Source of the DNA: Uranotaenia lowii
Taxonomy: Eukaryota > Arthropoda > Insecta > Diptera > Culicidae
NCBI RefSeq assembly: GCF_029784155.1
Contig: NC_073693.1
Coordinates: 141,163,988 to 141,227,987, forward strand
Direction: 5' to 3'
DNA length: 64,000 nt
The notes beneath the pieces are model-generated. The model searched no databases and was not told the DNA's origin. It saw nothing but the letters and a program-made list of their open reading frames with translations. The number at the start of each line of letters is the position of its first letter. Position 1 is the first letter of the stretch. This document shows, piece by piece, positions 1 to 11,987 of the stretch. Made by a program: the position numbers and the translations under genes.

Positions 1-480
1 TCAAAAATTTATTCGAATATCTTAACATTATAAGAAAATTCGAAAAAATCTTGAATTCCATTTGTAAATATCAGTACAGATATAAACAAAACAAATACCA
101 TGACAAGAAATTGACAGACATTTTTGACATGTCGCTTAGAATTCCCATAGAGGTTCTTTAAAACACCTTTAAGTATCTTAATGGTACGCTTTAGAATGTT
201 ACGCCAACGTTATCGACCTTCTTGAAAATCATTTTTGACATGTCGCTTAGAATTCCCATATAGGTTCTTTAAAACATCTTCAAGTAGCTTAACGGTGCGT
301 TTTGGAATGCTACGCGAACGTTGTCGACCTTCTTGAAAGAAGTTCCATTTAAAGCGCTTAGAAGTTCCGTTATCGATAGTTTATCCTTTCAAAGGGCGAT
401 GGAAGTTCCTGAGTAACTTTTACGCGACAAGAGTCACCTGAAGTTCCCGTAAAACATTTTTTTCAGCCAAATGTGAACTT
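1..480. repeat. AT-rich DNA with a 111-bp tandem duplication
   Basis: Two adjacent copies of a roughly 111-bp unit lie at about 121-231 and 232-342. Each begins with TTTTTGACATGTCGCTTAG and ends near a CTTCTTGAAA motif, and they differ at a handful of positions. No coding potential is seen in 1-480. The duplication lies just upstream of the mariner remnant and may belong to its flank or to an older repeat. Confidence 0.7.
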
Positions 481-1320
481 CGGAGTTCCATCTTTAAGTG
501 AAAACGCGACTTTTGGTTGCTTGGGGGTGCATCGTCAGAAGGATTCGTCTGCGCGAAGGAATACGATCCTATCGGGCCAGTAAGCAACCAAACCGGACAT
601 TGGAGAAGAATGAAGAAGCAACAAGGTTCTAACGAAGTATGACGGATGCATCCTCATGGATGCCGAAACGTAAGTGAAGATGGATTTTGGGCGGCTTCCT
701 GGCCAAAAATTTTACAAAGCCACTGGTCAAGAAAGTGTTTGATCTGGCAAGGTATTTGCAGCTGCGGACGAAAACCCCAGTTTTTATGAAAAACAAGACC
801 ATGGACTCCGAAATGTACAAGGCAGAGTGCCTGAAAAAGGTTTTTTTTTCCAAACATTAGATCTCACAAAGGACCAGTAAAGTCTTCGCCAGATTTGGCA
901 AGCTGCCACTACAGTAAAGAGGTACTACAGTGGTATCGGGACAACGGGTGGATTTTGTCGAAAAGGACATCAACCCACCCAACTGCCGTCAATTCCACTC
1001 TATGGAAAAATTTTTGGGCAATTGTCAATCAGAAGATGAAAAAGAATGGTAGGACGACTCGGGATACAACAGAGATGAAGAGATTGTGGAACAAAATGGC
1101 CGCTAAAGTCAGCGAATTGGGTGTCCAAACTATGATGAGTGGTACTCGACGAAAAGTTCGAAATTTCATCAAAACAACATCGGAATATTTTTTTTTTATT
1201 ATTTTTCCTTTAAAGTGCAATAAAAACCCTACATTTTGAGAACAAAACATTTTTATTTCATTTACAAAGCTCCGAGATATACCCCTTTTAATGCGTCCAG
1301 ATTTTAGATGATCCATGCAT
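480..1320 (+). pseudogene. Decayed DD37E mariner-like transposase
   Basis: Transposase-like peptides occur in order but in shifting frames. Around 545-600 there is REGIRSYRASKQPNRT, the linker after the helix-turn-helix region. At about 650-700 comes LMDAET followed by a stop and FGRLPGQKFYKATG, which is the first catalytic Asp region. Near 888-1040 there is PDLASCHYSKEVLQWY, then in the +1 frame DFVEKDINPPNC and MEKF, then WAIVNQKMKK. Counting across the frameshift, 37 residues separate the Asp of PDLAS from the Glu of MEKF, the signature of the mosquito DD37E mariner group. Frameshifts and stops make it non-functional. It differs clearly from the copies at 30-45 kb, so it is a separate, older subfamily. 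The terminal repeats were not found. Confidence 0.8.
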
Positions 1321-1492
1321 TATTAGTCAAATTGCTCACAATTATTAGTCACATAGAAGTCCATGGCAACACCCGAATATCTACATGGAAATCATCAATA
1401 TTCTGGCAAACATTCAGGGGCATTCATTCCATAGTATACATTCAAGGGGCATTTGTGTTAAGCTACACAGCATAAATTATTTCCTGTAAAAT

Positions 1493-1557
1493 TACGCAAA
1501 TGTCCTGTAATAAAAAGAGCAGGACATTTACCGTAATTTTACAGGTCGAAAACATGA
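1493..1557. repeat. Hairpin with 25-bp arms
   Basis: CCTGTAAAATTACG followed by CAAATGTCCTG is mirrored about 15 bases later by CAGGACATTTAC and CGTAATTTTACAGG, with a small internal bulge. It could be the core of a small MITE; no TSD was identified. Confidence 0.6.
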
Positions 1558-1726
1558 TTACGTGACAATTAATTTTTAGTGTATAACTTTTTTACAGGAC
1601 ATTTGATGTAATAATAAATGAATCTTCATTAACTTTCAAGGAAAACAATTTAGAATTACAGGTTTTGTTAATTAAAGGTGATTTATTTTAAAAGTTGCAG
1701 TTTTCAGTGACACGTAATAGTCAAAA

Positions 1727-1950
1727 TGCGCCCCGGAGAGGCGCAAGATGTGGGTTCAAGTCCTACCGGGAGACAAGGCGAATTTTTTCGCATGTTTTTC
1801 AACATTAATTTTCATCTTGTCTAGTCCCTGAAATTTCGACTTACAGTTGGATTCATTTCCCTACAAAAAAGTTTCGCTAACTGAAAGTTTGAGTCAAGAC
1901 CAATCTGTGGGTCACAGTTTAAAAATAAGTTTTAAATTTTAACATTTTGC
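1727..1950 (+). mobile_element. tRNA-derived SINE, 5' truncated copy
   Basis: The copy starts inside a tRNA-like head (GCCCCGGAGAGGCGCAAG), followed by a B-box match GGTTCAAGTCC and the closing acceptor strand GGGAGAC. A 130-bp unrelated tail follows, containing CCTGAAATTTCGAC and GGATTCATTTCCC. The same body occurs three more times at 57-58 kb. Fuller copies there have GTCTCCT paired with GGGAGAC as acceptor stem and an A-box-like TAGTAGAATG. This copy lacks the acceptor 5' strand and the A box. Confidence 0.75.
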
Positions 1951-1959
1951 TACTTGCAG

Positions 1960-2980
1960 GCCTACAGATGAAGCCTACTTACAGGCGCTCTATCAGGGCT
2001 GTAGACTGTTGATCTTTTGATGTTAAAAAAAAATTGTAAAGCTCGTGATTGTAAAAATCTATCACGCCAAGAGAGCCCCTCAAGTGCTTGGGACCCTAAT
2101 GGAACAACAGGTGGCAGTAATAAACACCGTCTAGGATCTTTTATTTGTTGTTCGCGGTAAAAGCATTGCATTGATAGCAATTCTACCTGAGGCCATTCCC
2201 GGCTCGGTTTTGTTCGCTCAATAAACGCAAATTCCATTACGCGCGCGAATCCCAAAGAGGTGTCGTAGATTCAATGCATCTGGAAAGTGGGCTGAATGAT
2301 TTGATTGATGTCGCCCGATTATGCCGCCACATGGCGCAAACCCCCAAAGCGTCGCCGCCTAAATTTCGTGGAACAAAGCAGATGATGCCAGCTATTTATA
2401 CACAGAAGGATTTTTGGCTGGTACTCTCGCACATGCCACTACTAAGTTAGTATGAAACCAATTCGATGTACTCTCCACCAGGCAAACAAACCATCAGACA
2501 GGAATGTTGACGTTTTTTCGAAGACATTTGCAAACTTTCGAGATTGAGTAACACAGCTTCTTTGTGACACTAAATGGAGCTCAATTATTATGGCTTGTGG
2601 TAGCCGGGGTGTTTTCGATTACGGGTTCGTCGTTTTGTTCAAGTCTTCTGAGGCACCATGTGAATTTTCAGACACGGGAGAGGGGGTGTGAAGAATGTTG
2701 ACACTTCACTTTAATATTTAGAATCACACAGGTTTTTTTTTTCTAATAAATAAAATAGAAAAATTGTCAAAATTGCAATTACCTATTTAAAATCTTAAAT
2801 TCATTGAATGGACAAGTTAATTTTATAAGCTAGCTAATTTTATAAGTACCACTGAAAATTGAATTGAACCAATCAAATTGAAAAAAAAAAATGATACAAC
2901 AGAAAATGCAAATTAAAAATGACAGAATGGAAATCAAAAATTGAATTCGACAACATCGTAAAATTTACAAAAATGTCATA
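1960..2980. other. Non-coding stretch before the satellites
   Basis: No convincing gene. 2230-2400 is GC-richer than its surroundings and not obviously repetitive. From about 2750 the sequence becomes A-rich with scattered GTCAAAATT-like words that grade into the satellite. Confidence 0.6.
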
Positions 2981-2989
2981 ATTATCAAA

Positions 2990-3527
2990 ATTAACAAAAT
3001 TGTCAAAACTGTCAAAATTGTCAAAATTGTCAAAATTGTCAAAATTGTCAAAATTGTCAAAATTGTCAAAATTGTCAAAATTGTCAAAATTGTCAAAATT
3101 GTCAAAATTGTCAAAATTGTCAAAATTGTCAAAATTGTCAAAATTGTCAAAATTGTCAAAATTGTCAAAATTGTCAAAATTGTCAAAATTGTCAAAATTG
3201 TCAAAATTGTCAAAATTGTCAAAATTGTCAAAATTGTCAAAATTGTCAAAATTGTCAAAATTGTCAAAATTGTCAAAATTGTCAAAATTGTCAAAATTGT
3301 CAAAATTGTCAAAATTGTCAAATTGTTAAAATTGTCAAAATTGTCAAAATTGTCAAAATTGTCAAAATTGCCAAAATTGTCAAAATTGTCAAAATTGTCA
3401 AAATTGTCAAAATTGTCGAAATTGCCAAAATTGTCAAAATTGTCAAAATTGTCACAATTGTCAAAATTGTCAAAATTGTCAAAATTGTCAAAATTGTCAA
3501 AATTGTCAAAATTGTCAAAATTGTCAA
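2990..3527. repeat. 9-bp satellite A, unit TTGTCAAAA
   Basis: About 58 head-to-tail copies of TTGTCAAAA, almost perfect, with a few single-base variants (for example GCCAAAATT at about 3370 and 3425, GTCACAATT at about 3453, and one 8-mer near 3322). The left end grades into degenerate units (ATTATCAAAATTAACAAAAT). Because the period is a multiple of three, several frames are open on both strands; these are not genes. Confidence 0.98.
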
Positions 3528-5219
3528 AATTTACAAAATTTACAAAATTTACAAAATTTACAAAATTTACAAAATTTACAAAATTTACAAAATTTACAAA
3601 ATTTACAAAATTTACAAAATTTACAAAATTTACAAAATTTACAAAATTTACAAAATTTACAAAATTTACAAAATTTACAAAATTTACAAAATTTACAAAA
3701 TTTACAAAATTTACAAAATTTACAAAATTTACAAAATTTACAAAATTTACAAAATTTACAAAATTTACAAAATTTACAAAATTTACAAAATTTACAAAAT
3801 TTACAAAATTTACAAAATTTACAAAATTTACAAAATTTACAAAATTTACAAAATTTACAAAATTTACAAAATTTACAAAATTTACAAAATTTACAAAATT
3901 TACAAAATTTACAAAATTTACAAAATTTACAAAATTTACAAAATTTACAAAATTTACAAAATTTACAAAATTTACAAAATTTACAAAATTTACAAAATTT
4001 ACAAAATTTACAAAATTTACAAAATTTACAAAATTTACAAAATTTACAAAATTTACAAAATTTACAAAATTTACAAAATTTACAAAATTTACAAAATTTA
4101 CAAAATTTACAAAATTTACAAAATTTACAAAATTTACAAAATTTACAAAATTTACAAAATTTACAAAATTTACAAAATTTACAAAATTTACAAAATTTAC
4201 AAAATTTACAAAATTTACAAAATTTACAAAATTTACAAAATTTACAAAATTTACAAAATTTACAAAATTTACAAAATTTACAAAATTTACAAAATTTACA
4301 AAATTTACAAAATTTACAAAATTTACAAAATTTACAAAATTTACAAAATTTACAAAATTTACAAAATTTACAAAATTTACAAAATTTACAAAATTTACAA
4401 AATTTACAAAATTTACAAAATTTACAAAATTTACAAAATTTACAAAATTTACAAAATTTACAAAATTTACAAAATTTACAAAATTTACAAAATTTACAAA
4501 ATTTACAAAATTTACAAAATTTACAAAATTTGCAAATTTGCAAAATTTACAAAATTTACAAAATTTACAAAATTTACAAAATTTACAAAATTTACAAAAT
4601 TTACAAAATTTACAAAATTTACAAAATTTACAAAATTTACAAAATTTACAAAATTTACAAAATTTACAAAATTTACAAAATTTACAAAATTTACAAAATT
4701 TACAAAATTTACAAAATTTACAAAATATACAAAACTTACAAAATTTACAAAATTTACAAAATTTACAAAATTTACAAAATTTACAAAATTTACAAAATTT
4801 ACAAAATTTACAAAATTTACAAAATTTACAAAATTTACAAAATTTACAAAATTTACAAAATTTACAAAATTTACAAAATTTACAAAATTTACAAAATTTA
4901 CAAAATTTACAAAATTTACAAAATTTACAAAATTTACAAAATTTACAAAATTTACAAAATTTACAAATTTACAAAATTTACAAAATTTACAAAATTTACA
5001 AAATTTACAAAATTTACAAAATTTACAAAATTTACAAAATTTACAAAATTTACAAAATTTACAAAATTTACAAAATTTACAAAATTTACATAATTTAAAA
5101 ATTTACAAAATTTACAAAATTTACAAAATTTACAAATTTTACAAAATTTACAAAATTTACAAAATTTACAAAATTTACAAAATTTACAAAATTTACAAAA
5201 TTTATAAAATTTACAAAAT
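3528..5219. repeat. 9-bp satellite B, unit TTTACAAAA
   Basis: About 187 copies of TTTACAAAA, differing from satellite A at two adjacent positions (GT to TA). The switch from A to B at about 3528 keeps the 9-bp phase. About 110 consecutive units up to about 4528 show no variant. Then a shifted TTTGCAAATTTGC junction occurs at about 4529, and rare variants follow (around 4726, 4964, 5091, 5136 and 5205). The array runs into the assembly gap, so its true length is unknown. Open frames of up to 591 codons are repeat artefacts. Confidence 0.98.
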
Positions 5220-5719
5220 NNNNNNNNNNNNNNNNNNNNNNNNNNNNNNNNNNNNNNNNNNNNNNNNNNNNNNNNNNNNNNNNNNNNNNNNNNNNNNNNN
5301 NNNNNNNNNNNNNNNNNNNNNNNNNNNNNNNNNNNNNNNNNNNNNNNNNNNNNNNNNNNNNNNNNNNNNNNNNNNNNNNNNNNNNNNNNNNNNNNNNNNN
5401 NNNNNNNNNNNNNNNNNNNNNNNNNNNNNNNNNNNNNNNNNNNNNNNNNNNNNNNNNNNNNNNNNNNNNNNNNNNNNNNNNNNNNNNNNNNNNNNNNNNN
5501 NNNNNNNNNNNNNNNNNNNNNNNNNNNNNNNNNNNNNNNNNNNNNNNNNNNNNNNNNNNNNNNNNNNNNNNNNNNNNNNNNNNNNNNNNNNNNNNNNNNN
5601 NNNNNNNNNNNNNNNNNNNNNNNNNNNNNNNNNNNNNNNNNNNNNNNNNNNNNNNNNNNNNNNNNNNNNNNNNNNNNNNNNNNNNNNNNNNNNNNNNNNN
5701 NNNNNNNNNNNNNNNNNNN
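5220..5719. other. Assembly gap of 500 N
   Basis: Exactly 500 undetermined bases, probably a fixed-size placeholder. The gap joins two unrelated satellite types, so array sizes on both sides are minimum estimates. Confidence 0.99.
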
Positions 5720-6430
5720 GAAGAGAGAAGAGAGAAGAGAGAAGAGAGAAGAGAGAAGAGAGAAGAGAGAAGAGAGAAGAGAGAAGAGAGTTAAGAGAAT
5801 TAAGAGAGTTAAGAGAATTAAGAGAGTTAAGAGAGTTAAGAGAGTTAAGGGAGTTAAGAGAGTTAAGAGAGTTAAGAGAGCTAAGAGAGATAAGAGAGAT
5901 AAGAGAGTTAAGAGAATTAAGAGAGTTAAGAGAGTTAAGAGAGTTAAGAGAGTTAAGAGAGTTAAGAGAGTTAAGAGGGTTAAGAGAGTTAAGAGAGTTA
6001 AGAGAGTTAAGAGAGTTAAAAGAGTTAAGAGAGTTAAGAGAGTTTAGAGAGTTAAAAGAGTTAAGAGAGTAAAGAGAGTTAAGAGAGTTAAGAGAGTAAA
6101 GAGAGTTAAGAGAGTTGAGAGAGTTTAGGGAGTTTAGAGTGTAAAGAGAGTTAATAGATTTGAGAGAGTTAAGAGAGTTAAGAGAGTTAAGAGAGTTAAG
6201 AGAGTTAAGAGAGTTGAGAGAGTTGAGAGAGTTAAGAGAGTTAAGAGAGTTAAGAGAGTTACGAGAGTTAAGAGAGTTAAGAGAGATAAGAGAGTTAAGA
6301 GAGTTAAGAGAGTTAAGAGAGTTGAGAGAGTTTAGAGTGTTAAGAGAGTTAATAGATTTGAGAGAATTAAGAGAGAGAAGAAAGTTAAAAGAAAAAAGAG
6401 AGTTGAGAGAGTAAAGGGAGTTAAGAGAGT
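5720..6430. repeat. Satellite C, 7-bp then 9-bp purine-rich units
   Basis: The first 70 bases are GAAGAGA repeats of 7 bp. From about 5788 the unit is GAGTTAAGA (9 bp), about 70 copies, more variable than satellites A and B (GAGATAAGA, GAGTTGAGA, GAGTAAAGA). The strand is almost all purines plus T, very unlike satellite B across the gap. It decays after about 6400. Confidence 0.97.
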
Positions 6431-8360
6431 TTGAAGAGTCAATACAGTCATGACACTTGAGAGATTTAAGAGTATTGATAGAATTTAGAGGACAGAGAAG
6501 ATAAAGTACTGTGGCGATAAGAAAAAAAAACTATTTTTTTTTTCTAATAGCTTTGTAAATCTGATTTTTTTGGAAAAAAATTTATGCATTTTCACATAGT
6601 GCCACAGACCCGCAATCTATTTCAATCCAGATAAATCAAAATGCTCTTCAAATTCCAACTATGGATCGTTGGGATGATGCTATAACATCGAACTTACATA
6701 TTGTAAGTTATCGCAACTTGTCTTGAGCTAGATTGTATCACGTCTTGTTTTGTCGTGTAGCAACATGTGTGGCTGGCAGCATGACACGATGATAGATGGC
6801 TCCAAATTTATGTCCCATTAAGGCGTTGCATGAACTGGCGAAACATGCAGAAAGGTTTGTCCTAAAAGACATCTGCACTGAAACCGTTTAAAGAGCTCAG
6901 AATCTGAATCATATTGGGGTTGAATAAATCACATCCTGAACTAAATTTCTCAACGAGAGATTTAACCTCAGATACTGACCTCATCTAAGTCCTTGTTTAG
7001 GTTTCTGAGGGTCCAGCGTTAATCGAATGAACTCATTAGCTCCTTTTTAACTAAGTGAACCCTCTAACCCCAAGCCACATATCAATTTACTAATCAAATC
7101 AAATATTGAGCTACTCCACCAGGCGGATGCCGAAGGTTAGTCTAATTTCGGGCTGTTAACCAATATGGCCACGAACATGTGCTGTTGATTGACAGTGGCT
7201 GTAATTTGGACACAAAATGCCATGAATCGCCTCGCATTCAAGCCTCAGCCGCAGCATCCAACCGGGTGCGTGGCATGAGATGTGAACGAAGATGAAGCGA
7301 GCCATCACGAGAAGCTTTTACCTGCCTGGAGAAAGAGGTGTGTGCTGTGAATTATGATGATTCGACACACGCGGATCACGAAAAACCGAAAAAATGAATG
7401 GGAAGCGCTTGCCGACACCGGTGCACGATAGGGTTTATTATTGCATAAATAAAAAGACCGACAACTTTCGGTGTCCGCTCCCATTTTGCCACTTTCGGGG
7501 GGCCGGATGTAAGGGCTTTTGTGATGATCATCTCTCGTGAAGCGAGAAGAAGATTTCGGACAGTCCGGTGGCTGCCGGGTGGATCAGGTTCCAGAAATTT
7601 GGGATCAGTATTTTTCGCTCTTATTTTATTCATCACCTCACAAGCACCTGGGGCAAGGGTTGACGTCGTGGGTCGTAACTCTGTAAGGGGTTGGATGCCA
7701 TCATGGTCCCAAATTACCGCGGAGAGCATTTGTCCGGCCCATCCATAATAAAGGGTGACGTTTGACCTGATTGTGTGACCCGTGGCGTGGCTGTAACACG
7801 TTTAACCGTATCGAATCAGTAAATAAACAGAATTATGTAATGAGTTATTTGGGTTTACATGGTGGAAAAAGTTCACATTTCACGCATTTCACACAAGATT
7901 GAATTACGGTTCGATACGTCAGCTAAATGAACATAATTTTACAGATAAATAACAAACGGACGTTAAAACAAAGTTACGTAGAATTACTGCGACTTTACAG
8001 AATCACCAATCAAAAATTACACTCAGATGTTTAATTTTAATTTAAAATTAAATTTACAATACGATTTTCAACCAACAATCCGTGGAAAAATTTATCACCA
8101 TTTGTATTCCAAGTTCTTTCCATACTTGCCGATTAAAACAACTTTTGTTTTTCTTTTTTATTGATTTTATTAGTCGTTTAACCATCTTTATGGCATTCAC
8201 GACTTTATACCAACGTTGGCGTTGGCGTCTTCGACAAAGTTGTTCAGCGGAAAATTTCCTTTAGAGAATTTATAAATTGGCACAAAAACCATAAACAGGC
8301 TCGGTTCCACACGGTAAATTCAGATTATTCAGAGACTGGTTAATTTCGGTTCAGCGGTCG
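6431..8360. other. Unrecognised, probably single-copy DNA
   Basis: No repeat or gene family recognised. 7100-7760 is more GC-balanced than the surrounding DNA and has short open frames on both strands (for example 7376-7729 minus), none with a recognisable domain. It could hold distal regulatory sequence of a host gene, but nothing in the sequence shows that. Confidence 0.5.
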
Positions 8361-8379
8361 CACCATGTATGAAGATGAA

Positions 8380-9160
8380 AACATCTGAGTTGAAATCCAT
8401 CAAAATTCTGAGTTGTTTTCATCTATTGACTTTCAAAGCCTGGAACTTAGCGAAGACGCATACGTTTTCGAAAAAAATAGATGAAAACAACTCAGAGAGT
8501 TCCAAAAACCATGGTTGATTGTTTGGATGCGATGGTCGGAAACAGTTGACGAAATAATCAAGGTGAGTTTTAATTACATTTTCTATTAGAAATTAAGTGG
8601 TGTCGAAAGGAAATACAAAATTGAACAATTTTATCTTTTCTTCCAGCAATCTCTACGGAAGCCATCATTCACAACTGTAAGTATAATTTTCTCATAATTT
8701 AGAATTGTAAATCGTTTTAACCTATGGTGTTTTTTTTTCTTGTCTTTTCAGATCAGCTCAAATTAGACAGAGTGTGCTGGTGGGTGAGCGTGCCAAGTGG
8801 GACAGCACGAAGCTCTACCGGCTGGATGCGGTCAAATGACTCGGTGGCACTAACTTTTTTTGTGGTAAAAATAAAACCAACCGTATAAAAATGCACGCAT
8901 CCACCTTCTAAATACACCGTACAATCGTCTTTTTCTTTTTGCAATCAGAAATTCCATTCAAAACCGCTTTGAAATTTCATAAATTTTTGATTTTTTTCAT
9001 TTAGTCGATCCATGAACAAGCCTAAACCACCCTGAACAAAAACAACTCAGAATTCGCGAAAACCTCTACAATTCATTTCTGAGTTTTACCGCTCTAATCA
9101 AAATTTGAGTTTTCCCAGTTTTGGCACATTTTGAATTATTTTCCTTCAAATCTGAGTCAA
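8380..9160. repeat. Dispersed CTGAGTT motifs with inverted copies
   Basis: CTGAGTTGTTTTCATCTATT at about 8411-8430 is the reverse complement of AATAGATGAAAACAACTCAG at about 8477-8496. A third element, AAAACAACTCAGAATT, lies at about 9038-9053 and mirrors AATTCTGAGTTGTTTT at 8407-8422. Further CTGAGTT-like words occur at about 8389, 9071, 9103 and 9151. The outer pair could be the ends of a roughly 650-bp element enclosing the exon-like block at 8.5-8.9 kb. Confidence 0.5.
8516..8885 (+). other. Possible spliced transcript with a 30-nt microexon
   Basis: Two textbook short dipteran introns are visible. Intron 1 spans 8563-8646 (AAG/GTGAGT ... TTTTCTTCCAG). Intron 2 spans 8677-8751 (ACT/GTAAGT ... 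TTGTCTTTTCAG). They leave a 30-nt exon (8647-8676) and a last exon from 8752, with AATAAA near 8869. Splicing keeps several frames readable. In one, the last exon ends VGERAKWDSTKLYRLDAVK-stop, but exon 1 has a stop in that phase. In another, exon 1 encodes WMRWSETVDEIIK and continues QSLRKPSFTT, then stops early in exon 3. A third frame stays open through exon 3 to about 8900, but begins with a short ATG frame that ends in TGA. I do not recognise any product. It may be a non-coding RNA or a decayed or captured gene fragment. Confidence 0.35.
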
Positions 9161-9939
9161 GGAGAATTAGAGTGCACCGAAGAAACAAAAATGATGTTGA
9201 TTTTTCAGTACAAAATATTTAATTTTCCCACACAAACCTAAAAGTTCAAATTTACCCATGTAAACGTTACTAAAAAATTCTGCAAAAAATCATGGATGAG
9301 TTTTGAGCCAAAACGAATTTTTAAGACTCCAGGATTTGAGAAAATCGAAAATAACTCCAAATCAACTGAATCTAATATTGCATATCTTTTGATCTCATTC
9401 AAAATATCGTGAGCCTTCCCCGGATGTGTTTGAAAAAAGTATATGTTTACTTTATATGAATTTTAAAATTAGCTTAAAGTTCGAAAATTCTCATAAAAGT
9501 GCACCTAAAATATAAACCCGATCATCTCAGGGTGGTGGACCAAATTTCTAATTTTAAGTTGCATTCAAACCCTTATTCCACACTTATCAAACCACATCTG
9601 TTGAATTTTGTGCGAAAAATTTGAAATGTACTTGAAATAACTCAAATATCTATACTTAAGTTATCGTTCAAAATTTTGGGATCACTCCGCAATATGGTTT
9701 TTTTTTTCTTAAATATGTCTTTATTAGTGTTTTAATCAATACATGTAAGTTACATTATTAAAGTAAATTAAGTGTTCAGATCAATTATGATCAGTTCAAC
9801 TCTTTGATTCAGTAAATTCTGAACATTGTTTATTTGATTTAAATTTGCTATATCAATAAAGTATTTGATATATTGGAGAAAATCCTGTAAATAGAACAAA
9901 AAAAATGTATAAACTTAATCCTAAATCCTAAAAACTAAC

Positions 9940-11834
9940 TTAATTGTAAAGAGAACGAATCTCTGCGATGGAAGACTGCATCGATTTGCCTCTGAAGTTG
10001 GAGATGATGTTGTTGGCCATCTCTCCGATCGATTCTATGCCCGCAATCCGATGAAGATCTTCGGTGCTGTGCCAAGGTGGAAGCCGCAAAATCATTTTCA
10101 GAACCTTGTTCTGAATCCTCTGAATAGCTTTCTTCCTCGTCGCGCAGCAGCTAGACCAAATCGGAACTGCATACATTATCGCTGGTCGAAAGACCTGTTT
10201 GTAGATTAACATCTTATTTTGCAGACACAACCTGGATTTCCTGTTGATGAGAGAATAAAGAGATTTAGTGTATTTATTACATTTAGATTGAATATCTTCA
10301 ATGTGATTTTTAAAAGTAAGATTCCGATCAAGTGTAAGTCCCAAGTACTTCACGTGATCAGACCATTCTAATGAAACCCCATTAAAAGTTATGGAATGAT
10401 TTTCATTAGGTTTTAAAAAATTTGCTCTTGGCTTATGGGGAAATAAAATAAGTTGAGTTTTGGAAGCGTTAGGAGAAATTTTCCACATTTTCAAGTAATT
10501 CAAAAAGGAATTTAAATTTTGTTGCAATCTACTGCGTACCACCCGTAAATTTCGACCTTTGGCTGAAAGCAAAGTATCATCAGCAAATAATCTTCTACCT
10601 TTTCCTTCTGGTACATCAGGAAGATCAGAAGTAAAAATATTATATAAAATAGGCCCAAGTATACTACCCTGAGGGACACCAGCTCTAATGGGTGTCCTTT
10701 CAGAGCATGAATTTTGATAGCTTACTTGCAAAGTTCGGCTAGTCAAATAATTTTGAATAATTTTGGTGAGATATACAGGAAAATCAAATCGAGCTAATTT
10801 AGCTACTAAACCTTTGTGCCAAACACTGTCAAAAGCTTTTTCAATATCAAGAAGAGCAACACCAGTTGAATAACCTTCAGATTTGCTAGCGTTAATCATA
10901 TTAGTTACACTCAAAAGTTGATGTGTAGTAGAATGTCCATGACGAAAGCCAAATTGTTCATCAGGGAAAATAGAATTCTGATTAATGTGAATCATCATTC
11001 TATTCAAAATAACTCTCTCAAATAGTTTACTTAAAGAAGGAAGCAAACTAATTGGTCGATAACTTGAAGGCTCTGAAGCACTTTTTCCAGGTTTCAAAAT
11101 TGGAGTTACTTTGGCATTTTTCCATTTATTGGGAAAATAAGCCAAGTGAAAACATTTGTTGAAGATTTTAACTAAAAAATTTAAAGTACTTTCAGGCAAC
11201 TTTTTAGTAAGAATATAGAAAATCCCATCTTCCCCCGGAGCTTTCATATTTTTAAATTTTTCGAAAATCAATTTAAGTTCATCAATATTTGTCTCACAAG
11301 AACTTTCAAGTACATTTGGCTTAGAAAGAATATCATCAAATTCAAGGGAAATTTGAGCATCAATTGGACTTACAACGTTTAAATTAAAATCATGAGCAGA
11401 CTCAAATTGTTGGGCTAATTTTTGAGCTTTTTCTGCATTCGTTAAAAGAAGTTTATCCCCGTCTTTCAAAGTAGGAATTGGCTTCTGGGGCTTTTTCAGA
11501 ATTTTAGTTAATTTCCAAAAAGGCTTTGAGTAGGGTTTTATGTCCTCTACTGCTTTGGCAAAATTTTCATTACAAATGAAATTTAAACGACGTTTGATCT
11601 CTTTTTGAAGGTCGCAATAAATAAATTTCAAATAAGGATCCCTAGTACGTTGATATTGGCGTCGACGAATGTCAGTCGTATCAAAAACTGAAGATCGTCA
11701 TCAATCAAAGGTTGATTAAATTTATGTTTAACTTTGAGTATTGAAGCGGCTTTAGCATTGACTATTGAAGTTGTCAAATATTCTACAGCCAAATCTATAT
11801 CTTCTATTGAATTCAGTGGAGCGTTTACATCCAA
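9940..11834 (-). pseudogene. Jockey ORF2: reverse transcriptase and C-terminal part
   Basis: The main frame (11631-9940, 563 codons) carries the RT domain in order: APGEDGIFY, YRPISLLPSLSKLFERV, EQFGFRHGHSTTHQL, LDIEKAFDSVWHKGL, AGVPQGSILGPILYNIF, the catalytic FADDTLL at about 10575-10595, then a C-terminal region with YLGLTLDRNLTFKNHI and PIWSSCCATRKKAIQRIQNKVLK. This would reverse transcribe the element RNA at the nicked target. The upstream part (11834-11628), in a different frame, holds the linker peptides DVNAPLNSIEDIDLAVEYL and NAKAASI; farther up, ADWKRYRNFIERTIW is readable. A frameshift near 11630 and others upstream separate it from the endonuclease. The RT frame itself is free of stops, so loss is recent or the element was one of the younger copies when hit. 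Confidence 0.88.
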
Positions 11835-11987
11835 ATTGTACGTTCAATAAAATTCCTATACCGCTTCCAGTCAGCTTTTTAAAAGTTAAATGTTGATTTT
11901 AAAGCAGGGGTGGCCAAGATTTTCAACAGGCGGGCCAAATTTAGTACTAAGGCGTGCCACACAAATTTTTTTTCTGAAATATTAAAT

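Noticed and set aside
3323..5098. Long open frame of 591 codons
   Set aside because: It is the 9-bp satellite read in frame; a period divisible by three keeps frames open. No complexity or start context.
2990..6430. CRISPR array
   Set aside because: No spacers; these are uninterrupted short tandem repeats in a eukaryotic sequence.
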